Made by a program: the position numbers and the translations under genes. Positions 53,549 to 62,870 of a stretch of 64,000 nt of DNA are shown piece by piece. Numbering within the stretch: the stretch's first letter is position 1; each line of letters begins with the position of its first letter. This DNA is from Opitutia bacterium UBA7350 (GTDB taxonomy: Bacteria > Verrucomicrobiota > Verrucomicrobiia > Opitutales > Coraliomargaritaceae): the NCBI GenBank assembly GCA_949524905.1, contig CATINC010000005.1:180319-244318 (forward strand). The letters run 5' to 3'. A model generated the notes under the pieces. That model was not told where the DNA came from, did not search any database, and was given only the letters and a program-made list of their open reading frames with translations.

Positions 53549-54448
53549 ATGAGAGTTACCCTTTATTCACTCACATTTGCTCTTGCTTCAATCGCAATTG
53601 CGCAAACAACGCTCGTTGATTACGCGTTCGATGATGCCAATGGAACAAATTTAAATGTCGCATCGCAAACCGGGATCGCTACTGGATCTTGGGATTACGG
53701 TTCAGCTTCAGTTCAAGCAGGCCGTCTGAATTATGGATATGCGTCAAATTACAAATGGCAAACAGTCGATGCTGCAGCTGGTTCAACAGCTTATCGTAAA
53801 TATGTTTTCGATAATGCTATTACAAGTGAAGATTATGCCGCCTATACTCTAACGATTGATTTCAATCGTTGGGATCTCCGGCAGAATTGGGATCCAAACA
53901 ACACTTCTTCAGCCACTAAGGGTGTCACCATTGGTCTCATGGAGACCGCAACGGGTGAACAGGATCGCGCAGAGGCATCGTTTGAAACCTATGGTACTTC
54001 AGGCTTTCGTGCTTTCTCGCAGAAAGGTGGATCAGGAGATATTACAGGTACTTTTGGCGGTGCTCAGGGCAGTACATTCACAAATAATTTAAATCGCTAT
54101 TCAGCCAACGGTGGAATTCTTGAAATTTCTGGAGATTTATCTACTGGAGCTTGGTCTGCCCGCGCTAAGGACAATGAAGGCGGAAACTGGGTTAATATGA
54201 CGACTGACGGAACGGGGCTGACCCAAATCAGTGCTCTTCGTCTCAATTCCAGATCTCCTTCGATAGGGTCTTGGGGCGGTGCTGGAGACGGCGCGACAAC
54301 TGATCCAACCGTAGGCGGCACATCTGGTGACTATGCCTACATAGATAGTATAAGTCTTACTGCAACAGCTGTGCCCGAGCCGCAAACTTTGGCACTCATT
54401 GCTGGTTTTCTTGCACTAGGATATGTAATGGTTCGCCGCCGCAAGTAA
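53549..54448 (+). CDS. PEP-CTERM secreted protein of the polysaccharide locus
   Basis: The ATG at 53549 gives a signal peptide (RVTLYSLTFALASIAIAQ); 27 in-frame residues before it are not needed. The mature 280 or so residues look like a jelly-roll/concanavalin-like domain (LVDYAFDDANGTNL at the start). The C-terminus has VPEPQTLALIAGFLALG plus RRRK, the exosortase PEP-CTERM signal. It is probably a surface or matrix polysaccharide-binding protein of the locus. It is followed by a strong terminator. It resembles the next gene in the first 40 residues after the signal. Confidence 0.85.
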   Translation: MRVTLYSLTFALASIAIAQTTLVDYAFDDANGTNLNVASQTGIATGSWDYGSASVQAGRLNYGYASNYKWQTVDAAAGSTAYRKYVFDNAITSEDYAAYTLTIDFNRWDLRQNWDPNNTSSATKGVTIGLMETATGEQDRAEASFETYGTSGFRAFSQKGGSGDITGTFGGAQGSTFTNNLNRYSANGGILEISGDLSTGAWSARAKDNEGGNWVNMTTDGTGLTQISALRLNSRSPSIGSWGGAGDGATTDPTVGGTSGDYAYIDSISLTATAVPEPQTLALIAGFLALGYVMVRRRK

Positions 54449-54471
54449 TTTTTCAGTGATTTATTTTTCAC

Positions 54472-54499
54472 AGCGCGGCTTCGGCCGCGCTTTTTTTTT
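54472..54499 (+). terminator. Rho-independent terminator with UUCG loop
   Basis: An 8-bp perfect GC stem (54472-54479 with 54484-54491) closes a TTCG tetraloop and is followed by nine T. It directly follows the PEP-CTERM gene and ends its transcript, so the next gene needs read-through or its own promoter in the remaining 34 bp. Confidence 0.92.
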
Positions 54500-54533
54500 C
54501 ACTTAACAATCTAAATTTCTTATTCTCAATCAT

Positions 54534-55268
54534 ATGAAAACAAAACTTATCCTTTCAACACTTTCGATCGCATGCGGTCTTTTGTTTGGAGAAACTAAAC
54601 TAGAATATTGGAGCTTTGGGGCTGATACCGCAGGAGCTTCCTTTGAAAATGGCAATGGCGGCATTAAAAACAGCGGCATTAACGCCAGTCTTTGGAATCA
54701 CGGTAAAGTAAAAGGGATGGAAGCGGACGGTTTGGGTCATTTTGTTCTGGCTAATACTGGAAGTAGCTACCGACGTGTCCCTGCGTTAGACTATCCAATT
54801 GTGCCGTATAGCAGCGGTCGCTACCGCTTGGTTATTGAATTCAAGGCTTGGAGCCTAGATCCTAGTAACAATGGATCGCTTGGTTTCGAGGTCTCGGATG
54901 CTAACAATCGCCGTATTGTGGGCCTAAATCTATCTGCGGAGAAAGGCACGGAAGCGAAGATTCGTTTTTCCGCGCGGTCGGCTACTGGCTGGCAGGGTAA
55001 AGGCATTGATTACGCAGGTTATCAGACCCAGTTAAAAGAAAATCGCACCATACGTTGCACAATCGACTTTGACCTCGATAATGCTACCGCTACCTATTAT
55101 GTTAATGGAGCTGTGGTTAAAACGATTACGGATTTCAAAGCTGATTCTATTGCACAGATCAAATTCTTTACCGATAGTAAATGGTCTAAACTAAATACTG
55201 TTAAAATCCAAGAAATGGGTTTCATTCGCTTAGCGGCGGCAACGCCATCGACAGAAATCACTCTGTGA
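54534..55268 (+). CDS. Secreted jelly-roll-like protein, unknown function
   Basis: A 244-residue protein with a signal peptide (LILSTLSIACGLLFGE) and a beta-rich domain resembling LamG/concanavalin-like folds: LEYWSFGADTAGASFEN at its start, RLVIEFKAWSLDP in the middle, TATYYVNGAVVKTITDF near the end. The pattern of the first 60 residues matches the PEP-CTERM protein upstream (YxFxxDxxG...W...G), suggesting a paralogous pair, one anchored and one free. No enzyme residues can be named; carbohydrate binding is an inference. Confidence 0.75.
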   Translation: MKTKLILSTLSIACGLLFGETKLEYWSFGADTAGASFENGNGGIKNSGINASLWNHGKVKGMEADGLGHFVLANTGSSYRRVPALDYPIVPYSSGRYRLVIEFKAWSLDPSNNGSLGFEVSDANNRRIVGLNLSAEKGTEAKIRFSARSATGWQGKGIDYAGYQTQLKENRTIRCTIDFDLDNATATYYVNGAVVKTITDFKADSIAQIKFFTDSKWSKLNTVKIQEMGFIRLAAATPSTEITL

Positions 55269-55292
55269 TCGGATGCATGCTTAAATTTCCCT

Positions 55293-55319
55293 AAGAGCCT
55301 CAATGCCCTCCGGGCTTTT
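55293..55319 (+). terminator. Weak rho-independent terminator
   Basis: A 7-bp stem with a G-U pair (AAGAGCC at 55293-55299 with GGCTTTT at 55313-55319) and a T-rich 3' end, 25 bp after the secreted protein gene. The stem is short, so this is tentative. Confidence 0.4.
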
Positions 55320-55514
55320 GTATTTACATCGGCTAACATTAAAAAAGTCATTTTATCCAGCTCCTTCTAGAAGTTCTGAAATACGTATGTGTGGGATTTC
55401 CTGGGTCTCATGGTCTTACTTTAAATGCCAGAGCGGTAAACTGACACTTCGTTTGCGCTGTCTCTAAGGTTGACGTTTATCTTAGAGGTTTTGATGGTTT
55501 AGTTATTCCCGTTT

Positions 55515-57521
55515 ATGCAAACTGCTTCAGCTATTCCAGTCGGCCGACGTCAAATCCACCTAGACTTTCATACCTCTGAGTATTTAAAAGCAATTGGAGC
55601 AGGCTTTGATAAGGGAGATTTTCAGGCGGCTCTTAAGTTGGGTCAAGTGGACGCTGTTAATCTGTTCGCAAAATGCCACCACAGCTGGAGCTATTATCCA
55701 ACTAAGGTGGGACGAATGCATCCTGAGCTTAGATTTGATTTACTTGGAGCGCAAATTGAGGCTTGTCGAGAGATTGGAATCAAGGTGCAAATTTATTACA
55801 CTTTTGGTTGGTCGGCAGGCGATGCAGAGTCACATCCAGAATGGTGCATGCGTGATCGCGCGGGGAACTTTGTCACTCAGGGCGAATTACCGATTGATTC
55901 AAAACCCGAGGATCCCATGCCGGATTTTTATTGGAAATTTTTATGTCCTAACACCACATACCACAGCCATATCATGGCACAAGTTAAAGAATTATGTGAA
56001 CGCTACGCGCCGGAGGGTTTCTGGTTTGATATTTACCAAGTGCAACGGCATTGCTTCTGCAAATCTTGCCGGCGTGATATGCACCTTGAAGGGGTGGATT
56101 GTGAAGACAGCACAGCAGTAGGGGCATTTGCTGCCAGCAAGATGCAGGCACATTGCAAGGCGCTCTCTGGTTTGATCGCAGAGTACCATCCTGAGGCGCA
56201 GATCTTTTTCAACGGAACCACTGCAATTGAAGCGGCGGGAAATTTCCATCATCGTATGTACGCCAACAACACCGTCCAGGATCTTGAAGATTTGCCGACG
56301 GTATGGGGCGGTTATGATAAACTACCACTTCAATCAAAATATTTTTTACAGGCGGGTTATGCCATTACCGGGATGAGCGGTAAGTTTCATACTGCTTGGG
56401 GGGAGTTTGGGGGATTCAAACATCCGGATGCCTTACGTTATGAAGCTGCCTCCATGATAGCTTGGGGTGCTCATTGTAATTTTGGCGATCAAATGCATCC
56501 CAGCGGGTGCATGGATCAGGCGACTTACACAAACATTGGGGAAGCCTATGCCTACGTTAAAAAGATTGAGGACTATGGTATTGAGGGGCTCCCAATAGCA
56601 CGACTTGGTTTTTGGCGCAGCTTCAGTGCAGAGCATGATGAAGGCTTGGCAAAAATTCTCCTGGAAGGGCAAATTAATTTTGAAGTCGCCAACGTGTTGG
56701 GTGACCTGGGGAGATATGACGTGATCATCGTTCCTGGAGCAGCCTGCTTGAGCGCGGATGAAGCGCAATGTTTGGATGCTTTTGCAAAAGCGGGGGGTAA
56801 GGTGCTGGCTTTAGGAGCAGGCGCTTTAAGCGAGGCTGGAGAGTGTTTGCTGGATATTGGAGCTGATTTTCTTGGTGAGGCGAAGTTTGATCGAGATTAC
56901 CTCGCCCTTGGAGAAACTTTGAAGCGTGGTCTTGTGGAAAGCCCCTTTTTGAACTTCAAAGCCTGTCGGCGCTTTCAAGCACATGACGACACCGAAATCC
57001 TCGCATGGATTCACGAACCCTACTTCAGTCGGACGCAGGCACAGTATTGTTCGCATCAAAATACGCCTCATCGTCTAAAAGCGTCAGCGCATCCTGCTAT
57101 CTTTCGCAAGGGAGGTGTTATTTCGATCGCGCCTGAGCTCGACTGGATGTACTATAAACACGGTGCACGTTTACATCGTGATTTATTGCTCCAAGTGTTA
57201 CATTTAGTGCATCTCCGCCCGATGATTAAGACTTCGCTTCCAAGTGCAGGCCGTCTCGCTTTCTTACAACAGGAAAAACATAAGCGTTATGTTGCTCATT
57301 TGCTCTATGCTCCGCCCATGCAGCGTGGAAATTGTGAGGTTATTGAAGATCTTCCGCCACTATTTGAAGTGCCTCTGAGTTTTGACCTGCCTGAAACAAT
57401 TACCAGTGTTACGCTCGTGCCAGATGGAATCTCGCTACCCATCAACCATGCTGACGAATATAGCACAGTTGTTGTTCCTAAATTTTCTTGTCATTGTGCC
57501 ATTGTCTTAGACTACGCATGA
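55515..57521 (+). CDS. GHL6/GH42-like glycoside hydrolase with trimerisation-like domain, cytosolic
   Basis: A 668-residue protein without a signal peptide. The N-terminal half is a TIM-barrel of hypothetical glycoside hydrolase type GHL6 (RQIHLDFHTSEYL, YYTFGWS, GFWFDIYQVQRHC). The second half (about 375-560) resembles the beta-galactosidase trimerisation domain (GH42 middle domain), with YDVIIVPGAACLSADEAQ, and ends in a beta-rich part. Two cysteine pairs in HCFCKSCRRDM may bind zinc. The substrate is unknown; arabinoside, fucoside or galactoside removal are possible. Its stop overlaps the GH10 gene start by 4 bp. Confidence 0.75.
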   Translation: MQTASAIPVGRRQIHLDFHTSEYLKAIGAGFDKGDFQAALKLGQVDAVNLFAKCHHSWSYYPTKVGRMHPELRFDLLGAQIEACREIGIKVQIYYTFGWSAGDAESHPEWCMRDRAGNFVTQGELPIDSKPEDPMPDFYWKFLCPNTTYHSHIMAQVKELCERYAPEGFWFDIYQVQRHCFCKSCRRDMHLEGVDCEDSTAVGAFAASKMQAHCKALSGLIAEYHPEAQIFFNGTTAIEAAGNFHHRMYANNTVQDLEDLPTVWGGYDKLPLQSKYFLQAGYAITGMSGKFHTAWGEFGGFKHPDALRYEAASMIAWGAHCNFGDQMHPSGCMDQATYTNIGEAYAYVKKIEDYGIEGLPIARLGFWRSFSAEHDEGLAKILLEGQINFEVANVLGDLGRYDVIIVPGAACLSADEAQCLDAFAKAGGKVLALGAGALSEAGECLLDIGADFLGEAKFDRDYLALGETLKRGLVESPFLNFKACRRFQAHDDTEILAWIHEPYFSRTQAQYCSHQNTPHRLKASAHPAIFRKGGVISIAPELDWMYYKHGARLHRDLLLQVLHLVHLRPMIKTSLPSAGRLAFLQQEKHKRYVAHLLYAPPMQRGNCEVIEDLPPLFEVPLSFDLPETITSVTLVPDGISLPINHADEYSTVVVPKFSCHCAIVLDYA

Positions 57522-58888
57522 AAAAGCTAAGCGGTATAATTTCAATCTTTGTATTTCAAAGTATTCTTGGCGCAGAAGAGCACCGAGCTTGGGAACTAGC
57601 TGGTGCGCAAGCACGCATCGAAGTGCATCGAATGGGAGACCTGCACTTGAACCTTCGATTGCCAAATGGCGATACTGTCCCCCATGGCACACGGTATACC
57701 ATCAAGCAAAGAGAACACGCTTTTCAATTTGGAGGCTCCCTCTCTGCAGATTGGCAAGCACCTAAGCAGGATTGGTATTCTAATTTTAAGTCTCAGTTCG
57801 CGCAGCTTTTTAACTATGCCACGATCAATTTCTACTGGGCGGTCCACGAGAAGCAATACGGTCAGTGGAACTACCTAGAGGCATCACGTGAGCAGTTGCA
57901 ATGGGCACAGGCGGAAGGAATGACGCTGCGCGGTCACCCCTTGATGTGGCATGAGGTCTTGCCTGCTTGGATGACCGATTCAAAGCGTGATGTTGCCGCT
58001 ATTGCTATAGACATCCAAAACCATGTGCGTCGCTTATTAGAAGGCTATCCTCAGATCGATGAATGGGACGTCTATAATGAAGCCATCGGCATTAAATGGC
58101 GCGACGAAAAAGAAGGGGTGCGACGCTGGTTTGAATCAATTGGTGGGCCGGGTGAGGTCAGTGAATATCTCATTGGTGAAGCCCGGGCAGTATCTCCCGA
58201 TGCGCGGCTCATTTTGAATCATTACACTGACCTAGATGTGGAGTACGAAGAACAAATTGAACATTGCCTTAAGGCGGGAGCGAAATTTGAAGTCATTGGT
58301 ATTCAAACTCACATGCACACGGAGATGGATTCCATCAACGAGGCACGCTTATGGGGCGCATTGGAAAAATACGCTCGATTTGGGAAACCGCTCCATCTAT
58401 CTGAAATCAGCATTTTGAGTTGTGAGCGATTTAAGGATTGGAAACGCTACCAAGCTTGGATCGATAAAGTAGAACGTGCCGATGCCAAAGGAATACCACG
58501 TCCGCTGATGCCAAGCACGCCGAAGCTGGAAGAGTACCAAGCAGAGCTCGCACGGGATTTCTACACTTTGGCATTCAGCCATCCGGCAGTAGAGGCGATT
58601 ATTTGGTGGACCATTACGGATTTGGAGCCATGGCGTGGGATGCCAGCTGGTCTACTGGATGCAGAGGGTCGACCGAAGCCGGTTTACAAAGTGTTGGATC
58701 AATTGATCAATCAGGAATGGTGTACCCAATTAGAGGGAATGGTTGACGCAGGCGGCAGGATTCAAGGGCGCGGATTTTATGGAAGCTATACCCTCAATTT
58801 GGAATTGAATGGCAGATCCTACAACGTAAATTTTGAACTCAAACAAGGCAGTAGGAAACCCTTAACTCTGGAATTAATGACCCAATGA
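57518..58888 (+). CDS. Secreted GH10 endo-beta-1,4-xylanase
   Basis: A 456-residue protein with a signal peptide (LSGIISIFVFQSILGAEE, from ATG 57518) and a GH10 barrel. The acid/base is Glu188 in WDVYNEAI and the nucleophile Glu296 in PLHLSEISI, replacing the usual TELD with SEIS. GHPLMWHEVLPAW and GIQTHMHTEM also belong to the family, with a carbohydrate-binding-like region before the barrel (about 25-75). It should cut xylan backbones outside the cytosol and feed the GPH/GH52 pathway. ATG overlaps the upstream stop and the sulfatase start overlaps its own stop (both ATGA). Confidence 0.9.
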   Translation: MKKLSGIISIFVFQSILGAEEHRAWELAGAQARIEVHRMGDLHLNLRLPNGDTVPHGTRYTIKQREHAFQFGGSLSADWQAPKQDWYSNFKSQFAQLFNYATINFYWAVHEKQYGQWNYLEASREQLQWAQAEGMTLRGHPLMWHEVLPAWMTDSKRDVAAIAIDIQNHVRRLLEGYPQIDEWDVYNEAIGIKWRDEKEGVRRWFESIGGPGEVSEYLIGEARAVSPDARLILNHYTDLDVEYEEQIEHCLKAGAKFEVIGIQTHMHTEMDSINEARLWGALEKYARFGKPLHLSEISILSCERFKDWKRYQAWIDKVERADAKGIPRPLMPSTPKLEEYQAELARDFYTLAFSHPAVEAIIWWTITDLEPWRGMPAGLLDAEGRPKPVYKVLDQLINQEWCTQLEGMVDAGGRIQGRGFYGSYTLNLELNGRSYNVNFELKQGSRKPLTLELMTQ

Positions 58889-60207
58889 AGACAGCCCTAA
58901 AACAAATGAGCACCTTGCTTTTTTCGAGTTTGTCGGTCTTTAGCGAAGAAGTTCGGCCGCCAAACATTGTGCTTATTATGGCAGACGACATGGGTTACGA
59001 GTGCGTCGGAGTCAATGGAGGTACATCCTATGCCACTCCCAATATTGACCGTCTCGCTGAGGAGGGGATGCGTTTTGAGCATTGTTACTCCAGTCCAGCT
59101 TGTACGCCCTCACGGGTTAAAATTATGACAGGGCGTTATAATGTCTATAATTACACCCGCTTTGCGCAGCTCAGACGTGGGGAAAACACCTTTGCTCATT
59201 TGTTGGCACAAGCGGGTTATACAACTTGCATTGCCGGTAAATGGCAATTGGGGCAAACACGCGATGCGCCACAGCACTTTGGTTTTCAGCAATCACTGCT
59301 CTGGCAACACACTCGCAGTAATTTTAGTAATGCCACTCAAACGGATACTCGTTATGCGAATCCCCAATTAGAGCGCAATGGGGTCGAGGAAAATTACGCT
59401 AAAGGGGAATTTGGACCTGACTTGATCACTGATTTCATTGGAACTTTTATAGAGACTCATAAGGAAAAACCTTTTTTGATCTATTACCCCATGCTCCTGC
59501 CGCACTCACCTTTTGTGCCCAATCCGGATTCCCAGGATTGGAATCCCAATAGTCCAGGTGCCAAAAGAGGTAGTATGGATCCATTTTATTTCGACGATAT
59601 GGTGCGCTACACGGATAAGATGGTAGGCCGTGTGATCGATCAGCTTGAGCGTGCGGGTGTTGCAGATAATACTTATGTATTTTTTACTACCGATAATGGA
59701 AGTCTGGGTAATACTATTTCAAAAATCAATGGCCGCGCCGTGCGAGGCGGAAAAGGTCAGACGACTGATGCGGGAACGCATGTTCCCTTAGTGGTCCGGG
59801 GACCAAAAGTGCCGCCGGGAGTGGTGAATGGTGATTTGATCGATTTTTCTGATTTTCTCCCAACCTTTTGTGAGATTGCTGGCATCTCATTGAACTCGGA
59901 TCACCAGAAAAATGGGGCCAGCTTCCTGCCTCAGTTGCGGGGTGAGTTCGGGACTCCTCGTGAATTTATTTATTGTTGGTACAAAATACCCAAATTTATG
60001 GAAAAACAATTTGGAGGTATTTCAGATATATCTTTCGTGCGCAATCATCGCTATAAGCTATATCGTGATGGAAACTTTTACGATCTTCAAAGGGATAACC
60101 TTGAAAATAAGCCACTTCCCCAAGAGGCTATTAAAGATGAACTTGCTCGCACTAAGTTACGATTAAAAACAGTTATTCAAGAGCATGACGTTGCTCGCGT
60201 GCAATGA
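58885..60207 (+). CDS. Secreted sulfatase, first of three (CTPSR type)
   Basis: A 440-residue arylsulfatase-family protein with a signal peptide (STLLFSSLSVFSE). Metal ligands appear in LIMADDMGYECVG and FFTTDNGSLG. The formylglycine Cys is C73 in PACTPSRVKIMTGRY, matching CxPSR. The usual GKWHLG near residue 120 reads GKWQLG, so the catalytic His is Gln. It needs a maturase to form formylglycine; none is in the window. Its likely role is removal of sulfate esters from the polysaccharide attacked by GH10. It overlaps the next gene by 4 bp. Confidence 0.88.
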   Translation: MKTALKQMSTLLFSSLSVFSEEVRPPNIVLIMADDMGYECVGVNGGTSYATPNIDRLAEEGMRFEHCYSSPACTPSRVKIMTGRYNVYNYTRFAQLRRGENTFAHLLAQAGYTTCIAGKWQLGQTRDAPQHFGFQQSLLWQHTRSNFSNATQTDTRYANPQLERNGVEENYAKGEFGPDLITDFIGTFIETHKEKPFLIYYPMLLPHSPFVPNPDSQDWNPNSPGAKRGSMDPFYFDDMVRYTDKMVGRVIDQLERAGVADNTYVFFTTDNGSLGNTISKINGRAVRGGKGQTTDAGTHVPLVVRGPKVPPGVVNGDLIDFSDFLPTFCEIAGISLNSDHQKNGASFLPQLRGEFGTPREFIYCWYKIPKFMEKQFGGISDISFVRNHRYKLYRDGNFYDLQRDNLENKPLPQEAIKDELARTKLRLKTVIQEHDVARVQ

Positions 60208-61382
60208 GACGAGCAATCCCTTTATTTTTCATGATGGCAACTTTATCAGGTTTAGATTCAAGCCCGAGTTCGACAGGGGCAGGACGTTTTCATTTAGCGA
60301 ATACAGGAGATCGTCATTACTTAGTGGACCCTCAAGGCAAACCGTTCTTTACTTTAGGTATCAATCATATCAATGCGGTGCAGGAAGCGGCTGATCCTGA
60401 TATTTTTGCAGAACAGTATGGTAACGATTGGGTGCAGTACGCCACATCAGCCGCCAAGGATTTAGTCCGCTGGCATTATAATACCGCTGGTTATGGTTCG
60501 CCGGAAGCAATTTACCCGCTCATGCCCTATATGGAGGATTCCTTTCTTGAGCGAAATTCTAATTTCCTTTCGAACGCAGAGTTCTTTTATCCCGATGTTT
60601 TTGATCCTGCGGTGCAGGCGGCGAAACTTGAAAAATTGCGCTGGATGTGTCGCAATATTGAAAACCCAAATCTTATCGGCTATTATTGGACAGACACGCC
60701 GCAGTGGGACTTAGAACGCTCCCTTCGCACGCGCGGAACAAACTGGGTCATGGCCATCCGCAACTTACCAGTCAATGCGCCGGGTCGTATCCGCTATGAG
60801 CAATACCTGCAAGAATGCTCTCAAGCAGGCACACAAGCCACCGACGAGGGTTTTCTCGCACTGATTGCACAGGCGCATTATCAATTAATCGGAGAGGCGA
60901 CACGCAAGCTTCATCCAGGGGCTTTGGTTTTTGGGGAGCGTTACTTGCTGAACGATCACCCAAAGGTCGTCCTTGAGGCCGCCATGCCTTACATCGATGT
61001 GCTTTCCATTCAGCCTGGAAGCGATCGTTTTGAAGCGGAGTACTTTGATGCACTCTACGCTCAATACAAAAAACCCATTATTATCTGTGACCATCAATGC
61101 AGTTTCCCGACTCCACAATATGATAAGACCATGTGGAAGCAGCTTGAAAACGAAGCAGCAGTAGCAGACATGTATAGGCAGTATTTGGCGGCGGCCTGTG
61201 CCAAGCCCTACATTATCGGCTACCATCGTTGCCAGTATATCGATCGTTTTAATGAATACCCCGCAGTTTTGAAACAAGGGATGCTACGCGAGGACGGTAG
61301 CGCATATGCCCTAATGCAGACGGCCGTTACCGAAGCAAACCGTTCTGCCTTGGATCAATTTACCGATTCAATACAGCACTGA
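60204..61382 (+). CDS. Secreted agarase-like TIM-barrel glycoside hydrolase
   Basis: A 392-residue protein with a signal-like start (AIPLFFMMATLSGL) and a TIM-barrel that recalls GH50/GH86 agarases: HYLVDPQGKPFFTLGINHI early, then HYNTAGYG. The expected acid/base region IGYYWTDTPQWD has Asp-Thr where agarases have Asn-Glu, and the late strand PIIICDHQCSF has no Glu. Other glutamates, such as in LVFGERYLL, could serve. It may be an unusual hydrolase or a binding protein. It begins inside the upstream sulfatase stop (ATGA) and ends 11 bp before the next sulfatase. Confidence 0.7.
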   Translation: MRRAIPLFFMMATLSGLDSSPSSTGAGRFHLANTGDRHYLVDPQGKPFFTLGINHINAVQEAADPDIFAEQYGNDWVQYATSAAKDLVRWHYNTAGYGSPEAIYPLMPYMEDSFLERNSNFLSNAEFFYPDVFDPAVQAAKLEKLRWMCRNIENPNLIGYYWTDTPQWDLERSLRTRGTNWVMAIRNLPVNAPGRIRYEQYLQECSQAGTQATDEGFLALIAQAHYQLIGEATRKLHPGALVFGERYLLNDHPKVVLEAAMPYIDVLSIQPGSDRFEAEYFDALYAQYKKPIIICDHQCSFPTPQYDKTMWKQLENEAAVADMYRQYLAAACAKPYIIGYHRCQYIDRFNEYPAVLKQGMLREDGSAYALMQTAVTEANRSALDQFTDSIQH

Positions 61383-61393
61383 ATCTACTCACT

Positions 61394-62842
61394 ATGAAAA
61401 ATTATTACTCTTTATCGACTCTTTTAGGCACGATCTTGCTTGGCCTGAGTGCGCTTCATGCAAGCCAGGATCGCCCCAATTTTTTAATCGTGGTGGTGGA
61501 TGACTTAAGTCCACGCAATTTCAGTTGCTATGATGGCAAGGCGAATCCGACACCGCACATCGATGCGCTCGCAGATAGCGGGGTGATGTTTCGCACGGCT
61601 TGGGCAACTCCCATGTGTTCTTCTTCACGCGCGCTATTGACGACGGGGCGCTATCCTTTTCGCACAGGCGTTTGGCACAACGACTTGCGTATCAACGAAA
61701 CACGCAGTGATCGTTATAACTGGACGACGCGTCATTTGACCTTTGCGCAGGCCTTACGTGAAAATGGTTACCGTACCGTCTTGGTTGGAAATAACATGGC
61801 GCTAGGTGGACGTGTTGACGGCACCGTCGGTTTTGATGAATTCTGCCATCGAGCCGATCAACCCAGCGCCATACCGGAAGGCGAAGTATTTACAGGTTTG
61901 TATGAAGGGAAGTACAATTTCCCGAATGCTCAGCATATTCCGTCACGCTATTGGCATCCTTGCATCATTGAAAATGGACGCTTAAAAAAAACCGGTCCTG
62001 GGGACTTTGGGCCTGATATTTTTACGGACTACTTGGTAGATTTTATTAAGCGTGACCGGGATCAACCTTTTCTGGCGTATTATCCTCTAAATCTTGTGCA
62101 CGATATTGCGGGGGGCGGTTTGCCCACGATGCCTTTTCGTGGACGACCGGGCACAAATAAAGGCGGCTCTCTTGAAGATATGTTTCGTTACATTGATGCC
62201 ACCATTGGAAGACTGGTCGATGCGCTTGAAACGGCGGGCTTGCGCGACAATACCCTCATTATTTTTACTGCAGATAATGGCGATTCGAAGCACGGCATGA
62301 AGATGCATGCCACCGAAGATGGACCACGAGTTCCCTTAATCATGAATGGTCCAAATCTAGTAAAAGTACAGGGTTCTAGTGGTGAACTGGTGGAATTTTC
62401 CGACATCTTTCCGACCTTGATAGATTACTCTGGCGCACAATTGCCTAAGGGGTACGAACTGGATGGGAAGAGCTTGCGACCTTTTTTAACGGGGACGTGT
62501 GCTACGCATCGTGAGTGGATTTTAAGCTATATTGCGACGGCACGGATGGCTCGTACAAAGAACTGGATGTTGGAAGCAGTCGATCCGATCTATGGTTCAG
62601 CAAAAGGACGCTTATACCGCACAAATGGTGCTTATCGCCGTATCGACTATACTTTGATTGGGGAAGCAGAGACCGCAGAAGCAGTCGCAGCCCAGGCGCA
62701 ACTCATGCAAATTCTTGATAACAATCCCTGGCCCGATCGTAGCAACCCCAAGGTTGCAAAGGAGATCCGCAGTTATGACCAAATGCCTTATAAACATTTT
62801 CTCGATACTGGAAAGCTTGTGCAAAAAATTTACACTGACTAA
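61394..62842 (+). CDS. Secreted sulfatase, second of three (CSSSR type)
   Basis: A 482-residue sulfatase-family protein with a signal peptide (SLSTLLGTILLGLSALHAS). Metal ligands in VVVDDLSPRN and IIFTADNGDSK are kept. The formylglycine position is C75 in TPMCSSSRALLTTGRYP, with Ser at the usual Pro/Ala position. The GKWHLG motif is missing; the same place reads VLVGNNMALGG, so both the Lys and His of that motif are lost. It may have an altered substrate or be less active. Its stop is 28 bp before the next sulfatase. Confidence 0.85.
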   Translation: MKNYYSLSTLLGTILLGLSALHASQDRPNFLIVVVDDLSPRNFSCYDGKANPTPHIDALADSGVMFRTAWATPMCSSSRALLTTGRYPFRTGVWHNDLRINETRSDRYNWTTRHLTFAQALRENGYRTVLVGNNMALGGRVDGTVGFDEFCHRADQPSAIPEGEVFTGLYEGKYNFPNAQHIPSRYWHPCIIENGRLKKTGPGDFGPDIFTDYLVDFIKRDRDQPFLAYYPLNLVHDIAGGGLPTMPFRGRPGTNKGGSLEDMFRYIDATIGRLVDALETAGLRDNTLIIFTADNGDSKHGMKMHATEDGPRVPLIMNGPNLVKVQGSSGELVEFSDIFPTLIDYSGAQLPKGYELDGKSLRPFLTGTCATHREWILSYIATARMARTKNWMLEAVDPIYGSAKGRLYRTNGAYRRIDYTLIGEAETAEAVAAQAQLMQILDNNPWPDRSNPKVAKEIRSYDQMPYKHFLDTGKLVQKIYTD

Positions 62843-62870
62843 ATCATTCAGCTCTAATGCTCATTAAAAC

